64,000 bases of DNA from Paenibacillus sp. BIHB 4019 (GCF_002741035.1 NZ_CP016808.1:2554001-2618000), one strand, 5' to 3'. Shown: positions 37,734 to 46,901, numbered from the stretch's first letter. A program made the numbers and translations. Notes: generated by a model not told the origin, from the letters alone.

Positions 37734-39347
37734 ATGAAAAAGTGGAAGCTATGGCTTGGTATTATCCTTGTAGTAGGCGCGGCCGGCGGAGGCGGTGCCT
37801 ATTATTATTTGAAGATGGGGCAGCCGGCGACGGTGCAGGCGGCAACCTCGCAAACGGTGAAAGCGACGCGGGGCAATATTGAGCTGAAAATAAGCGCGAC
37901 AGGCAGTGTAGAAGCCAACTCTCGCGAAACCGTAACGTCCGGCGTATCCGGTACGATTGCAAAGCTGAACTTCAAAGTCGGCGATAAGGTGAAGGCAGGC
38001 CAAGTGCTGGCAACGTTTGAATCCGAGAAGGACTACGATAGCCAGATTGAGCAGACGGAGCTTTCGATCAAGAAGCAGCAGGTGCAGATGGAGCAATATC
38101 AGACCAAATATAAGGAAGCTGCGGGCACGGAGGATGAATTGGCGACCCAGCAAAGCATCAAAACGGATATGGAGATGCTGGCGCTGGAAATCAAGCAAAA
38201 CCAAGACAGCCTGACCACGATGAGGGAAGATCAGCTGAAGGTGACGGAAGTTGTGGCGACGATTGATGGCGAGGTGACGGAAAGCGAGGTTTCCGTTGGT
38301 GATGAGGTTGTAGCGAATACGGTTATTGCATCTATCGTCAATTACGATTTGCTTGATTTTGTCGTGCAGGTCGATGAGCTTGATATTCCATCGGTCAAAG
38401 TAGGCCAAGTGGTGCAAGTTTATTTGAGTGCCCTGACGGACAAGACGATCGAAGGCAAAGTAGCCAGCTTGGCTCGCGAGGGCACGGCATCGAATGGCGT
38501 ATCCGCCTATGAGGTAACGATTTCGCTGGACACAATTGATGGCGTGATGACGGGCATGTCGGGGGAAGCGGACATTATTTTGGAGTCGAGAAATGATGTC
38601 GTCGTTGTACCGGTAGACGCTGTTATTGAACGTGGCGGCAAATCCTTCGTTCGCGTGCCAACAGGCACGCAAAGTGCGACCGGCACTCAAGGTGCGAACG
38701 GAGCAGCAGGGGCACAAGGAGCTGCTGGAGGGTCAGGCGGACAAGGCACGGATGGAGCTGCCGGAGCTCAAGGCTCGAACGGTGCGCAAGGTACTACGGG
38801 CACACAAGGCCAAGGCGCACCAGGCGCTCAAGGTGCCGGCGGGACACAAGGCGCTGCCGGTGATCAAGGTGCAAACGATGCTCAAGGCGGCACGGGTACA
38901 CAAGGAACACGCGGAGCACAAGGTGGAACCGGCGGCCAAGCTGCGGGCGGAGCTGTCCAAGGTACAGCTGGCACCCAGGGAACACGTGGAACACAAGGCG
39001 CAGCGGGTACTCAAGGTACTGGAGCAGCAGGTACGGGCGGAACGGCGCAAGGCACGACAAACATGCAGCGCGGCGGCGCCCAGATGGAAGGCCAGCTAGT
39101 CGAAGTGGAAGCGGGAATCAGCGATGAAACGTATGTGGAAATTATTTCGGGGCTGAATGAAGGCGACTCCGTACTCATTCCAACGCCGCAGGGCACAGTG
39201 GGCATGACAACAACGACGACCCAGCAAAATCAAGCGACTATGGGAGGCGGCATGATGCAAGGCGGATTCGGCGGTGGAGGTGGCGGATTCGGCGGCGGTG
39301 GCGGCGGGTTCACTGGCGGCGGCGGAGCAGGCGGTGGTCGCCCATGA
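37734..39347 (+). CDS. MacA/YknX-like efflux adaptor with collagen-like insertion
   Basis: 537 residues. An N-terminal membrane anchor (WKLWLGIILVVGAAGGGGAYYYL) precedes the lipoyl/barrel-sandwich half (SGTIAKLNFKVGDKVKAGQVLATF), a coiled-coil hairpin of about 80 residues, a beta-barrel and a membrane-proximal domain. Residues of about 308-441 form an imperfect G-X-Y tract dominated by GTQ, GAQ and GAA. It splits the last domain, which resumes at GQLVEVEAGISDETYVEIISGLNEGDSVL. A second Gly-rich tail ends the protein. The ATG at 37734 follows TCGGAGGG. It overlaps the next gene by 4 nt. Confidence 0.87.
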   Translation: MKKWKLWLGIILVVGAAGGGGAYYYLKMGQPATVQAATSQTVKATRGNIELKISATGSVEANSRETVTSGVSGTIAKLNFKVGDKVKAGQVLATFESEKDYDSQIEQTELSIKKQQVQMEQYQTKYKEAAGTEDELATQQSIKTDMEMLALEIKQNQDSLTTMREDQLKVTEVVATIDGEVTESEVSVGDEVVANTVIASIVNYDLLDFVVQVDELDIPSVKVGQVVQVYLSALTDKTIEGKVASLAREGTASNGVSAYEVTISLDTIDGVMTGMSGEADIILESRNDVVVVPVDAVIERGGKSFVRVPTGTQSATGTQGANGAAGAQGAAGGSGGQGTDGAAGAQGSNGAQGTTGTQGQGAPGAQGAGGTQGAAGDQGANDAQGGTGTQGTRGAQGGTGGQAAGGAVQGTAGTQGTRGTQGAAGTQGTGAAGTGGTAQGTTNMQRGGAQMEGQLVEVEAGISDETYVEIISGLNEGDSVLIPTPQGTVGMTTTTTQQNQATMGGGMMQGGFGGGGGGFGGGGGGFTGGGGAGGGRP

Positions 39348-40102
39348 GTAGCGAGGGCAGCGGCATTTTAATCGACATTAACCATCTCGTCAAAAATTAC
39401 GTGATGGGCCGGGAAACCGTGACGATTCTTAAAGGCGTATCCTTTCAGGTGGAAAAAGGCGATTTTGTCGCTATTGTCGGGCCTTCCGGCTCGGGAAAAT
39501 CAACAATGATGAATGTCATCGGCTGTCTGGATACGCCGACCGATGGCAGCTATAAGCTGGACGGCATCGAGGTAAGAGGGATGAGCGAGAATAAGCTGGC
39601 GGATATTCGCAATAAGAAGATCGGGTTTATTTTTCAAGGCTTTCACCTGCTGCCACGGCTTACCGCACTTGAAAATTGCGAGCTGCCGCTCATTTATCGA
39701 GGGCTGCCTGCGAAGCAGCGCAGAGCTATGGCGATGAAGGCGCTGGAGCAGGTCGGCCTTGGAGAGCGGGTGCATCACCGTCCGAGCGAGCTGTCGGGCG
39801 GACAGCAGCAGCGGGTTGCCATCGCCCGGGCGCTGGCGACAAACCCGCCGATTTTGCTGGCGGATGAGCCGACTGGAGCACTCGATATGAAGACGGGGCA
39901 GGAAGTGCTGCAGCTCATGGAGGACTTGAATCGGCAGGGCCATACGATTGTGCTGATTACGCATGATATGGAGGTCGCTCATCGGGCAAGCCGTACGGTT
40001 ATTATGCGGGACGGCGTGCTGACCGAGGAAAGGAGGGAAAGGGATGAAGCTGACGCAAGGGTTCAGGATGGCGATCAAGAGCGTCTTGTCAAGCAAGCTT
40101 AG
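39344..40102 (+). CDS. MacB/YknY-like ABC transporter ATPase
   Basis: 252 residues. Walker A GPSGSGKST, Q-loop FQGFHLL, signature LSGGQQQR and Walker B ILLADEPTGALD mark a MacB/LolD-type ATPase. It starts at the ATG overlapping the adaptor stop and its end overlaps the permease by 59 nt. It powers export or membrane-stress relief with the adaptor and permease. Confidence 0.95.
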   Translation: MSSEGSGILIDINHLVKNYVMGRETVTILKGVSFQVEKGDFVAIVGPSGSGKSTMMNVIGCLDTPTDGSYKLDGIEVRGMSENKLADIRNKKIGFIFQGFHLLPRLTALENCELPLIYRGLPAKQRRAMAMKALEQVGLGERVHHRPSELSGGQQQRVAIARALATNPPILLADEPTGALDMKTGQEVLQLMEDLNRQGHTIVLITHDMEVAHRASRTVIMRDGVLTEERRERDEADARVQDGDQERLVKQA

Positions 40103-41216
40103 AACGGCCCTCTCCATGCTGGGCATACTGATCGGCGTAGCGACGGTTATTGCGCTGGTCGGTATGGGGCAAGGCTCGACGAAGCAAGTGGAGGAGCAGG
40201 TTGCCAGCCTTGGCACCAACTCCTTGTCGGTAACTATAACAGGCCGCGGAACGGCAACCTCCCTTTCGCTAGACGATGCGATGGCTTTGGGTGATATTCC
40301 GAATGTGGAGGGCGTATCCCCGACGGTAAGTGGCAGTGCAACGGTGAAGTATGCGAAAAATAGTACGAGCGTGACGGTAGAGGGCATTACGCCGGATTAC
40401 GAGCAGGTGAGCGATTTCAGCGTGCAGTCCGGCAGATACATCGCCTCGATGGATGTGAAAAACACCCAAAAGGTTGCATTAATCGGGGTTGATACGGCAA
40501 CGGAGTTATTCGAAGAAGAGGACCCGATTGGCAAAACGATTCAAGTGAATGGCAGCCGCTTTACGATCGTCGGGCTTTTGGAGGCGAAAGGCAGCTCGCT
40601 CACCGGCTCCAACGATGAAAAAATTGCGATTCCAATTACGACGGCGCAAAAGCTTTTTGATAGTGTCGGTGTGCGTACAGTCGCTCTCAAGGTGACCGAT
40701 CTTGATCTGATGGATATAACCGTCGCAGCGCTTGAGGCCAAGCTGCTGGAAAAATTCAGGGGGGACGACAGCAGCTATCGGGTGTTCAACCAGCAGGATG
40801 CGGTAGAGACGCTTAATTCGGTCAACGAGACGATGAATACGATGCTGCTTTATGTGGCAGCTATTACGCTGCTTGTCGGCGGCATTGGAGTCATGAATAT
40901 TATGCTGGTGTCCGTTACGGAGCGGACGCGGGAAATCGGCATCCGCAAGTCGCTCGGTGCAAAGCGCAGAGATATTTTGTTCCAGTTTCTTGTGGAGGCC
41001 GTTGTCATTAGCGGCATGGGCGGCGCGCTCGGCATCGGATTCGGTTATTTGGGCTCCTATGTCATTGGGGTGGTGAATGGGACGGATACTTCGGTTCCGT
41101 TTAATACAGTCATTTTGTCGTTTGCCTTCTCTGCTTTTGTCGGAATCGTGTTCGGCATTTTCCCGGCCAATAAAGCTTCGAGGCTGAAGCCAGTCGACGC
41201 GCTGCGCCACGATTAG
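40044..41216 (+). CDS. MacB/YknZ-like ABC transporter permease
   Basis: 390 residues: TM1 near the N-terminus (ALSMLGILIGVATVIALVGM), a large extracytoplasmic MacB domain, then three C-terminal helices with the FtsX-type sequence GGIGVMNIMLVSVTERTREI. GGAGGGAAAGGG precedes the ATG at 40044, supporting a true long overlap with the ATPase gene. In B. subtilis the related YknWXYZ resists the SdpC toxin; the substrate here is unknown. Confidence 0.92.
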   Translation: MKLTQGFRMAIKSVLSSKLRTALSMLGILIGVATVIALVGMGQGSTKQVEEQVASLGTNSLSVTITGRGTATSLSLDDAMALGDIPNVEGVSPTVSGSATVKYAKNSTSVTVEGITPDYEQVSDFSVQSGRYIASMDVKNTQKVALIGVDTATELFEEEDPIGKTIQVNGSRFTIVGLLEAKGSSLTGSNDEKIAIPITTAQKLFDSVGVRTVALKVTDLDLMDITVAALEAKLLEKFRGDDSSYRVFNQQDAVETLNSVNETMNTMLLYVAAITLLVGGIGVMNIMLVSVTERTREIGIRKSLGAKRRDILFQFLVEAVVISGMGGALGIGFGYLGSYVIGVVNGTDTSVPFNTVILSFAFSAFVGIVFGIFPANKASRLKPVDALRHD

Positions 41217-41314
41217 CTCTCCTTTCTGTTCTACCCTATTAAATCCGCTCATAGAATGGACTATCCAGTTAAGCAGGATGGCATTGCTATAAAAAGGTGG
41301 CGGAAGGAGCAGGG

Positions 41315-42496
41315 ATGAGACGAAGGAGAATCGAACGCAGAGTGTCAGAAGCGCTGCAACGCTTGAAGAGCAGCCGCTGGGTGCCTATTTTTTCAATAGG
41401 CCTATTGCTTGGCATTACCGTAGCTTTAATGAAAGTTTCCCTTGGAGGTATGCCGGCCCGCATGCCCGCGACTCTAGCGAATGCACAGCCGGAAGGGGCA
41501 GCGGGGACGGTCTTTGAGCAGCCCGGCACGGGCAGCGGCAGCGGGGCGAATAAAGTCGAAGCGGGCAGCGCTGTTATTGCGCAGCATATGGGCGGGCTGT
41601 TGCCCAAAACGACAGGCGCGCTTAACGGGCTCATCGTACGCACTTATATGATGAAGGAACAGCGTACGGAAAGCTTGCCGCTGGAGGAATATGTGCGCGG
41701 CGTTATCGCCGCGGAAATGCCAGCGGATTTCGAGCTGGAAGCGCTCAAGGCGCAGGCGATAGCTGCTCGCACCTATATCGTACGCCGCCTCGCTTCCGGG
41801 GATGACAGCGGCGTGGAAAATATAGAGGCAGATGTAACGGACACGATTGCCCATCAAGCCTATTTGCCGCTCTCGCAGCTGAAGCAGCATTGGCAAGGAG
41901 CCAAGCAGACCGCTAATATGAAGAAGCTGAATGAAGCGGTGAAGCAGACGGAGGGACTAATCGTCACGTATAATGGCGAGCCGATCCAAGCCGCTTTTTT
42001 TTCCACAAGCAGCGGGTATACAGAAAATTCCGAAGACTATTGGTCGGGCGAGATTCCTTATTTGCGCAGCGTCGCGAGTCCATGGGACATCAAGCTGTCG
42101 CCGCGATACAAAGAAAGCGTGGAGCTGACGCTGGCGCAATTTTATGAGAAGCTTGGCCTTCAGGGGGAGAGCAGGGTTCAGCCTTCCATTCGGGTATTAG
42201 CTGCAACGGCAGGAAAAAGCATCAGCAAAATCGAAATCGCCGGAACGGTATTTACAGGCCGCGAGGTGCGCGAACGATTGGGACTAGCCTCAGCCGCTTT
42301 TACATGGAAAATGAACGATAAGGCCATCACCATTACAACTTACGGGTATGGACATGGCGTCGGCATGAGCCAATGGGGAGCGAACGGAATGGCAAAGCTA
42401 GGCTATTCGGCGAAAGATATATTAACCTATTACTATACGGGTGCGAAGGTAGAGCAGGCTTCCAAGTTCTCGGCAGCGCTGCTCGGGCGCTCCTAG
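41315..42496 (+). CDS. spoIID: Stage II sporulation protein D
   Basis: 393-residue peptidoglycan lytic transglycosylase needed for engulfment. N-terminal membrane helix (WVPIFSIGLLLGITVALM), then the SpoIID/LytB domain with ESLPLEEYVRGVIAAEMP (catalytic-site Glu), AQAIAARTYIV, AFFSTSSGYTENSE and YGHGVGMSQWGANGMA. The ATG at 41315 follows GGAAGGAG. Gene order spoIID-spoIIQ-spoIIID-mbl is as in B. subtilis. Expected in the mother cell under sigma-E; I could not find a clear sigma-E promoter. Confidence 0.95.
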   Translation: MRRRRIERRVSEALQRLKSSRWVPIFSIGLLLGITVALMKVSLGGMPARMPATLANAQPEGAAGTVFEQPGTGSGSGANKVEAGSAVIAQHMGGLLPKTTGALNGLIVRTYMMKEQRTESLPLEEYVRGVIAAEMPADFELEALKAQAIAARTYIVRRLASGDDSGVENIEADVTDTIAHQAYLPLSQLKQHWQGAKQTANMKKLNEAVKQTEGLIVTYNGEPIQAAFFSTSSGYTENSEDYWSGEIPYLRSVASPWDIKLSPRYKESVELTLAQFYEKLGLQGESRVQPSIRVLAATAGKSISKIEIAGTVFTGREVRERLGLASAAFTWKMNDKAITITTYGYGHGVGMSQWGANGMAKLGYSAKDILTYYYTGAKVEQASKFSAALLGRS

Positions 42497-42568
42497 CGCA
42501 GGGAAACACAGGCTTTTTCGAAATCTTAAAGTCTCTATATTTTTATCGATTATTCCATCTGCCCTCAC

Positions 42569-42596
42569 GTATAAACCTAGCGAATCTGGCAACAAT
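42569..42596 (+). promoter_or_regulatory. Candidate sigma-F promoter of spoIIQ
   Basis: GTATA (42569-42573), 14 nt, GGCAACAAT (42588-42596), close to the sigma-F pattern GYATA-N15-GGNNANANT. The predicted start falls very near the ribosome-binding site, which is a weakness. Confidence 0.35.
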
Positions 42597-42615
42597 GGCT
42601 AGTGAGGTGATAGAA

Positions 42616-43359
42616 ATGAACAATCAAAATAAACCAAAGCAAGGCTCAGAGGAAACTCCCAAAAATGGACTGGGAGCATCATCTGCCGCGGGTTCAGGCA
42701 ATGGATTTAAAAGGCTGCTGGCACGCAAATGGGTTTCGCCAGCAATATTTATGGCCGCGGCAGCAATTATCGTAACCTTAATGTGGGTCTACCAGGGAGC
42801 GGATGACAGCAAGCAAACGACAGCCTCAGAACATCCGGGCCAATCGGAAGCCACAGTAGGCGAGGGTACGGCAACACAACCGGAGGGCGCAGTGGATGAA
42901 GTCATTCGCGAAGGCGAGCAATTGCAATGGCCGGTTGTAAACAAGGATGCGCTGCAAATCGAGACACCTTTCTATGATGCTAACGCGAGCAGTGATGAGC
43001 GTCAGGCAGCTATGGTGCAGATGGGAAATACTTTCTCGCCGCATATGGGTATCGATCTTGTAGACCCGAATGACCAGCCGTTTGATGTGGTAGCCGCTAT
43101 GTCGGGCAAAGTGAGCCTCGTGCTCAATCATCCGACAAATGGCAGCATTATCGAAATCAACCATGGCGACGGTCTTGTGACTACCTACCAAAGCCTTAGC
43201 GACGTGAATGTGGCGGTAGGCGATGAAGTGAAGCAGGGAACGATTATTGCCAAAGCGGCTCGCAACGAGCAGGAAAAGGATTTGGGCGTCCATCTGCACT
43301 TTGAAGTGCGTGAAAACGGAAAAGCCGTCAATCCAAGCACCGTAGTCGGCGAGCAATAA
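42616..43359 (+). CDS. spoIIQ: Stage II sporulation protein Q with intact LytM metal motif
   Basis: 247 residues: short cytoplasmic N-terminus, one membrane helix (PAIFMAAAAIIVTLMWVYQ), then an M23/LytM domain. It is forespore-made and pairs with SpoIIIAH across the intermembrane space. The zinc motif appears complete: H143 and D147 (HMGID), and H226/H228 (HLHFEV). B. subtilis SpoIIQ has lost the first His and is inactive, so this one may be an active endopeptidase, as in clostridia. The ATG at 42616 follows GAGGTGA. Followed by a terminator. Confidence 0.92.
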   Translation: MNNQNKPKQGSEETPKNGLGASSAAGSGNGFKRLLARKWVSPAIFMAAAAIIVTLMWVYQGADDSKQTTASEHPGQSEATVGEGTATQPEGAVDEVIREGEQLQWPVVNKDALQIETPFYDANASSDERQAAMVQMGNTFSPHMGIDLVDPNDQPFDVVAAMSGKVSLVLNHPTNGSIIEINHGDGLVTTYQSLSDVNVAVGDEVKQGTIIAKAARNEQEKDLGVHLHFEVRENGKAVNPSTVVGEQ

Positions 43360-43388
43360 ACGCTGGCAAAATAGGTCTTCAGGCCTTG

Positions 43389-43417
43389 CAGGCAGGGGAA
43401 TATCCCCTGCCTGTTTT
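43389..43417 (+). terminator. Terminator after spoIIQ
   Basis: CAGGCAGGGG, loop AATAT, CCCCTGCCTG, then TTTT. Confidence 0.92.
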
Positions 43418-43469
43418 GTATTTTTATGAAAATTTTATGACAAACTGGCTTGTCAGGCTTGACCATAAA

Positions 43470-43497
43470 GAATATATACCCGCGCCCCTCATATAAT
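43470..43497 (+). promoter_or_regulatory. Sigma-E-type promoter of spoIIID
   Basis: GAATATA (43470-43476), 13 nt, CATATAAT (43490-43497). This fits the sigma-E pattern KMATATT-N13..16-CATACAAT, and spoIIID is sigma-E dependent in B. subtilis. Confidence 0.65.
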
Positions 43498-43530
43498 GTA
43501 CCAAACTATCTCGAGTAGGGAGGCGGGAAC

Positions 43531-43818
43531 GTGCACGATTACATCAAAGAGCGAACCATTAAAATAGGCCGTTGCATCGTGGAGACGAAGCATACGGTAC
43601 GAACGATCGCCAAGGAGTTCGGCGTATCCAAGAGTACGGTCCATAAGGATTTAACCGAACGGCTGCCGGAAATTAACCCCGACCTGGCGGATCAGGTGAA
43701 GCACATTTTGGAGTATCACAAGTCAATCCGCCATCTGCGCGGGGGAGAAGCGACGAAAATCAAATATAAGAAAACGAGCACGAAGAAGAGGGAAGTTCTG
43801 GCAGCCGGGAAAACATAA
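43531..43818 (+). CDS. spoIIID: Sporulation transcription factor SpoIIID
   Basis: 95-residue mother-cell DNA-binding protein. The HTH TVRTIAKEFGVSKSTVHKDLTERLPEIN and the basic C-terminus match the family. It acts after sigma-E to switch genes on or off before sigma-K. Starts at GTG 43531 after AGGGAGGCGGG. Confidence 0.97.
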   Translation: MHDYIKERTIKIGRCIVETKHTVRTIAKEFGVSKSTVHKDLTERLPEINPDLADQVKHILEYHKSIRHLRGGEATKIKYKKTSTKKREVLAAGKT

Positions 43819-43951
43819 TTTATTCGCAAATTATTACAAACGGGTAGAGGATTTTATAGTTTTTTGGCGAATAATGTACGTTAGGGGTTTCTACGTCGTG
43901 GGAACTAATTGACCGTAGCGTTTACACTATTCGTTGGAGGACTTACGCCTT

Positions 43952-44953
43952 ATGCTGAGCAAGGACATTGGAATTGATTTGGGAACGGCTAACGTATCTA
44001 TTCATGTAAAAGGGAGAGGCGTTGTGCTCGATGAGCCGTCTGTCGTCGCGATTGAGAGCGACACGAAGAAGGTGCTTGCCGTTGGTGAGGAAGCTCACCG
44101 GATGGTCGGCCGTACGCCAGGAAACATTATTGCAATCCGCCCGTTAAGGGATGGGGTTATTGCTGACTTCGAAATAACGGAAATTATGCTGAAAGCGTTT
44201 ATTGATCGGGTAGAAGGGCGTAAATGGCTGAGCCGTCCGCGCATCTTGATTTGCGCGCCAACGAATATAACATCCGTTGAGCAAAAGGCGATTCGTGAAG
44301 CGGCGGAACGCAGCGGAGCCAAGGAAGTATTTTTGGAAGAGGAAGCTAAAGCTGCCGCTATTGGGGCTGGAATGGACATCTTCCAGCCTAGCGGCAACAT
44401 GGTTGTAGATATTGGCGGAGGCACGACGGATGTAGCGGTCCTGTCCATGGGCGACGTCGTGACCGCCTCTTCTATAAAAATCGCCGGAGACAAGTTCGAC
44501 GCTGCGATCATGAAGTATATTAAAGATAAGTACAAGCTGCTGATCGGCGAGCGGACAAGCGAGGATATCAAGATCAAAATCGGTAAAGTTTACGAGGACG
44601 GACAACGCTCGGAAATGGATATCCGTGGACGCGATATGGTAACGGGCTTGCCGCTGACCATGACGATTCATTCGGAAGAGATTCAAGAAGCGCTTTGGGA
44701 TTCGGTCATGTCCATCGTGGCTACGGCGAAGTCCGTACTGGAAAAAACGCCGCCTGAGCTGTCGGCAGATATTATTGACAGGGGCGTTATTTTGACCGGT
44801 GGCGGTGCATTGCTGAATGGCCTGGATACGCTGCTTGCGGAAGAACTCAAGGTTCCGGTGCTGATTGCGGAAGATCCGATGCATTGCGTCGTTAAAGGTA
44901 CCGGCATTCTGCTTGATAACTTGGACAAGCTTGGCAAAAAGCCCCGCTTCTAA
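43952..44953 (+). CDS. mbl: MreB-like protein Mbl
   Basis: 333-residue actin homologue forming membrane-associated filaments that guide lateral wall synthesis. IGIDLGTANVSIHVKGRG (phosphate 1), VDIGGGTTDVAVLSMG (phosphate 2) and ILTGGGALLNGLD (adenosine) are intact. The ATG at 43952 follows GGAGGA by 10 nt and gives the same length as B. subtilis Mbl. Lies between spoIIID and flhO as in that species. Confidence 0.95.
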   Translation: MLSKDIGIDLGTANVSIHVKGRGVVLDEPSVVAIESDTKKVLAVGEEAHRMVGRTPGNIIAIRPLRDGVIADFEITEIMLKAFIDRVEGRKWLSRPRILICAPTNITSVEQKAIREAAERSGAKEVFLEEEAKAAAIGAGMDIFQPSGNMVVDIGGGTTDVAVLSMGDVVTASSIKIAGDKFDAAIMKYIKDKYKLLIGERTSEDIKIKIGKVYEDGQRSEMDIRGRDMVTGLPLTMTIHSEEIQEALWDSVMSIVATAKSVLEKTPPELSADIIDRGVILTGGGALLNGLDTLLAEELKVPVLIAEDPMHCVVKGTGILLDNLDKLGKKPRF

Positions 44954-45058
44954 GGAGTTAGGCAGAAGCAGCGCTTGCATAGCCGTTTGCGCGGGTAGGG
45001 CGTTTAAAAGGGGACGCGCCGAGGCGTTAAATTGAGTCAAAGGTCGCATAGGAAGCTA

Positions 45059-45086
45059 TAACTGAAGTCATGCCAATAACCGATAT
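45059..45086 (+). promoter_or_regulatory. Candidate sigma-D promoter of flhO-flhP
   Basis: TAAC (45059-45062), 16 nt, ACCGATAT (45079-45086), near the flagellar pattern TAAA-N15-GCCGATAT. flhO-flhP is sigma-D dependent in B. subtilis. Confidence 0.35.
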
Positions 45087-45149
45087 ATAAATAGTGGCAT
45101 ATACAGCGAGAGGGAACAGCCTTATACGATCTTCGAGGAGGCAATTGCA

Positions 45150-46019
45150 ATGCTTAGAGGGCTTTACACAGCAGCTGCAGGCTTGACGGCCCAGCAGCGC
45201 AGACATGATACCGTAACGAATAATATTTCAAATATAAATACACCGGGCTATAAGCAGACGAATGCGGTCACGCGTTCGTTCCCGGATACGCTGCTTTCCA
45301 TGACAGGGGTACAGGGAGAGCCAAGCAAGTCCATCGGTCGTCTCGGCATGGGGGTATTTGCAGAGGAGAGCTTGTCGCTGCATGTTCAAGGGGACTTGTC
45401 CCAGACGGACAAGTCTACTGATTTCGCACTCGTGTCCAACATTGCGGTGGAGGGTGCGGCGTTTGACGAGTCCGGCAAATATGTGGCTGATGACGGTACG
45501 GTAACGTTCCAGCCGCAAGCATTCTTTACGCTTCAGGATGCGCAAGGGGATCTTCGCTATACGCGGGGCGGCTCCTTTACGCTGACAGCGGACGGTTTTC
45601 TCGTTAACGGAGACGGAGCCAATGTGCTCGGAGCTGATGGAAATCCTATTCAATTCGCAGCAGGCATTGGGCTTGAGCAGCTGTCGCTGACGAAGGATTT
45701 GCGTTTTGTTAATTCACAAACCGGTGTGGATAGTGGCGTACAGCCGCTTTTGGTGACGCGAATAAACGAGCCGAACCAACTCGTACGCGCCGGAGACGGC
45801 CAGTTCCGTTTTAATGGAGACGCCGCGCAGGCTGTAGCGCTTCAGGGAACGGATCAGGTAGAGGTGAAGCAAGGCTATGTGGAGCGTTCTAACGTAGATG
45901 CGGCACAATCCTCCGTTGATTTAATGGCGGCGCTTCGCGCTTATGAAGCCAACCAGAAGGTTGTGCAATTTTATGATCAAAGTCTGGAGAAGGCTGTAAC
46001 GGAAGTAGGCCGCGTTTAA
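45150..46019 (+). CDS. flhO: Flagellar rod/hook-basal-body protein FlhO
   Basis: 289 residues of the FlgF/FlgG rod family. N-terminal LRGLYTAAAGLTAQQRRHDTVTNNISNINTPGYKQT and the C-terminal VERSNVDAAQSSVDLMAALRAYEANQKVVQFYDQSLEKA helices that form the rod core are both present. AGGAGG precedes the ATG. Forms an operon with flhP 36 nt on. Confidence 0.95.
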   Translation: MLRGLYTAAAGLTAQQRRHDTVTNNISNINTPGYKQTNAVTRSFPDTLLSMTGVQGEPSKSIGRLGMGVFAEESLSLHVQGDLSQTDKSTDFALVSNIAVEGAAFDESGKYVADDGTVTFQPQAFFTLQDAQGDLRYTRGGSFTLTADGFLVNGDGANVLGADGNPIQFAAGIGLEQLSLTKDLRFVNSQTGVDSGVQPLLVTRINEPNQLVRAGDGQFRFNGDAAQAVALQGTDQVEVKQGYVERSNVDAAQSSVDLMAALRAYEANQKVVQFYDQSLEKAVTEVGRV

Positions 46020-46055
46020 GACGAAATCAGCAACGGAACGTGAAGGAGGCAGACG

Positions 46056-46901
46056 ATGAACGGCTCAATGATTAATGCGGTAGTCTCGATGGGTGGACTC
46101 CAGCAGAAGCTTGATATGATCGCTGATAATATCGCCAACGTGAATACAGTAGGCTATAAGCGGAAGGAAGCAACCTTTGAGGATTTGTTGACGAATGTCA
46201 GCAAGCAGCCAAATGAATTTAAACAGCCGGGCCGTATGACGCCGCTTGATTTTAACCAAGGCTGGGGCTCCCAGTTGACGATGATTAAGCCGAATCTGGA
46301 GCAAGGAACGATTGCGACAACAGGTAAGGACACGGACTTTGCAATTGAAGGAAATGCGTTGTTCGAGGTCATTGTGAACGCTAATGGCGACCGTGCTTAT
46401 ACGCGCAACGGTGCGTTTCAGTTGACGGTTAATGCAAACGGTGATAACATTTTGGCAACGGCTGAAGGCTATCCTATTGTTTCGACGGTAGTGACCCAGC
46501 CAGGAAATGTAGTAGTTGAGCAGCCAGTAACTGTTCCAGATGGCTATAAGCTGGTTATTGGTGCTGATGGCAGTGCGCAAGGTGTTGCTGCTGACGGTAC
46601 AACCATTAATTTAGGCACAATTAAATTGATGCAAGCAACCCGGCCTTCTGCTCTTACTCAGCTGGATGACAATTTGTTTTCCGTAGCTGAAGGGCTGAAT
46701 GTGGGTGATGTAATCCAAGAGGTTACTCCTGACGCGGATAATGCGATCGCGCTGCGCCAAGGCTCTCTTGAGCAATCCAATGTGGATATGAGCAGCGAGA
46801 TGACTGAGCTGATTAATGTACAACGTGCTTACCAACTGGTAGCTAGGGCATTAACATCAAGCGATTCGATGATGGGGTTGGCGAACGGCTTGCGCAGATA
46901 G
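46056..46901 (+). CDS. flhP: Flagellar rod/hook-basal-body protein FlhP
   Basis: 281 residues, FlgG-like. N-terminal MINAVVSMGGLQQKLDMIADNIANVNTVGYKRKEATFEDL and C-terminal SLEQSNVDMSSEMTELINVQRAYQLVARALTSSDSMMGLANGLRR are the paired rod helices. It is probably the distal rod component with FlhO. Followed after 17 nt by epuA. Confidence 0.95.
   Translation: MNGSMINAVVSMGGLQQKLDMIADNIANVNTVGYKRKEATFEDLLTNVSKQPNEFKQPGRMTPLDFNQGWGSQLTMIKPNLEQGTIATTGKDTDFAIEGNALFEVIVNANGDRAYTRNGAFQLTVNANGDNILATAEGYPIVSTVVTQPGNVVVEQPVTVPDGYKLVIGADGSAQGVAADGTTINLGTIKLMQATRPSALTQLDDNLFSVAEGLNVGDVIQEVTPDADNAIALRQGSLEQSNVDMSSEMTELINVQRAYQLVARALTSSDSMMGLANGLRR

Noticed and set aside
38655..39060. Two overlapping long frames through the collagen-like region as separate genes
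   Set aside because: Repetitive GC-rich DNA keeps several frames open; only the adaptor frame is flanked by conserved sequence on both sides.
43820..43875. TTATTCGC...GCGAATAA inverted repeat after spoIIID
   Set aside because: 39-nt loop and no T-run after the second arm; not a credible terminator, and no other evidence for function.
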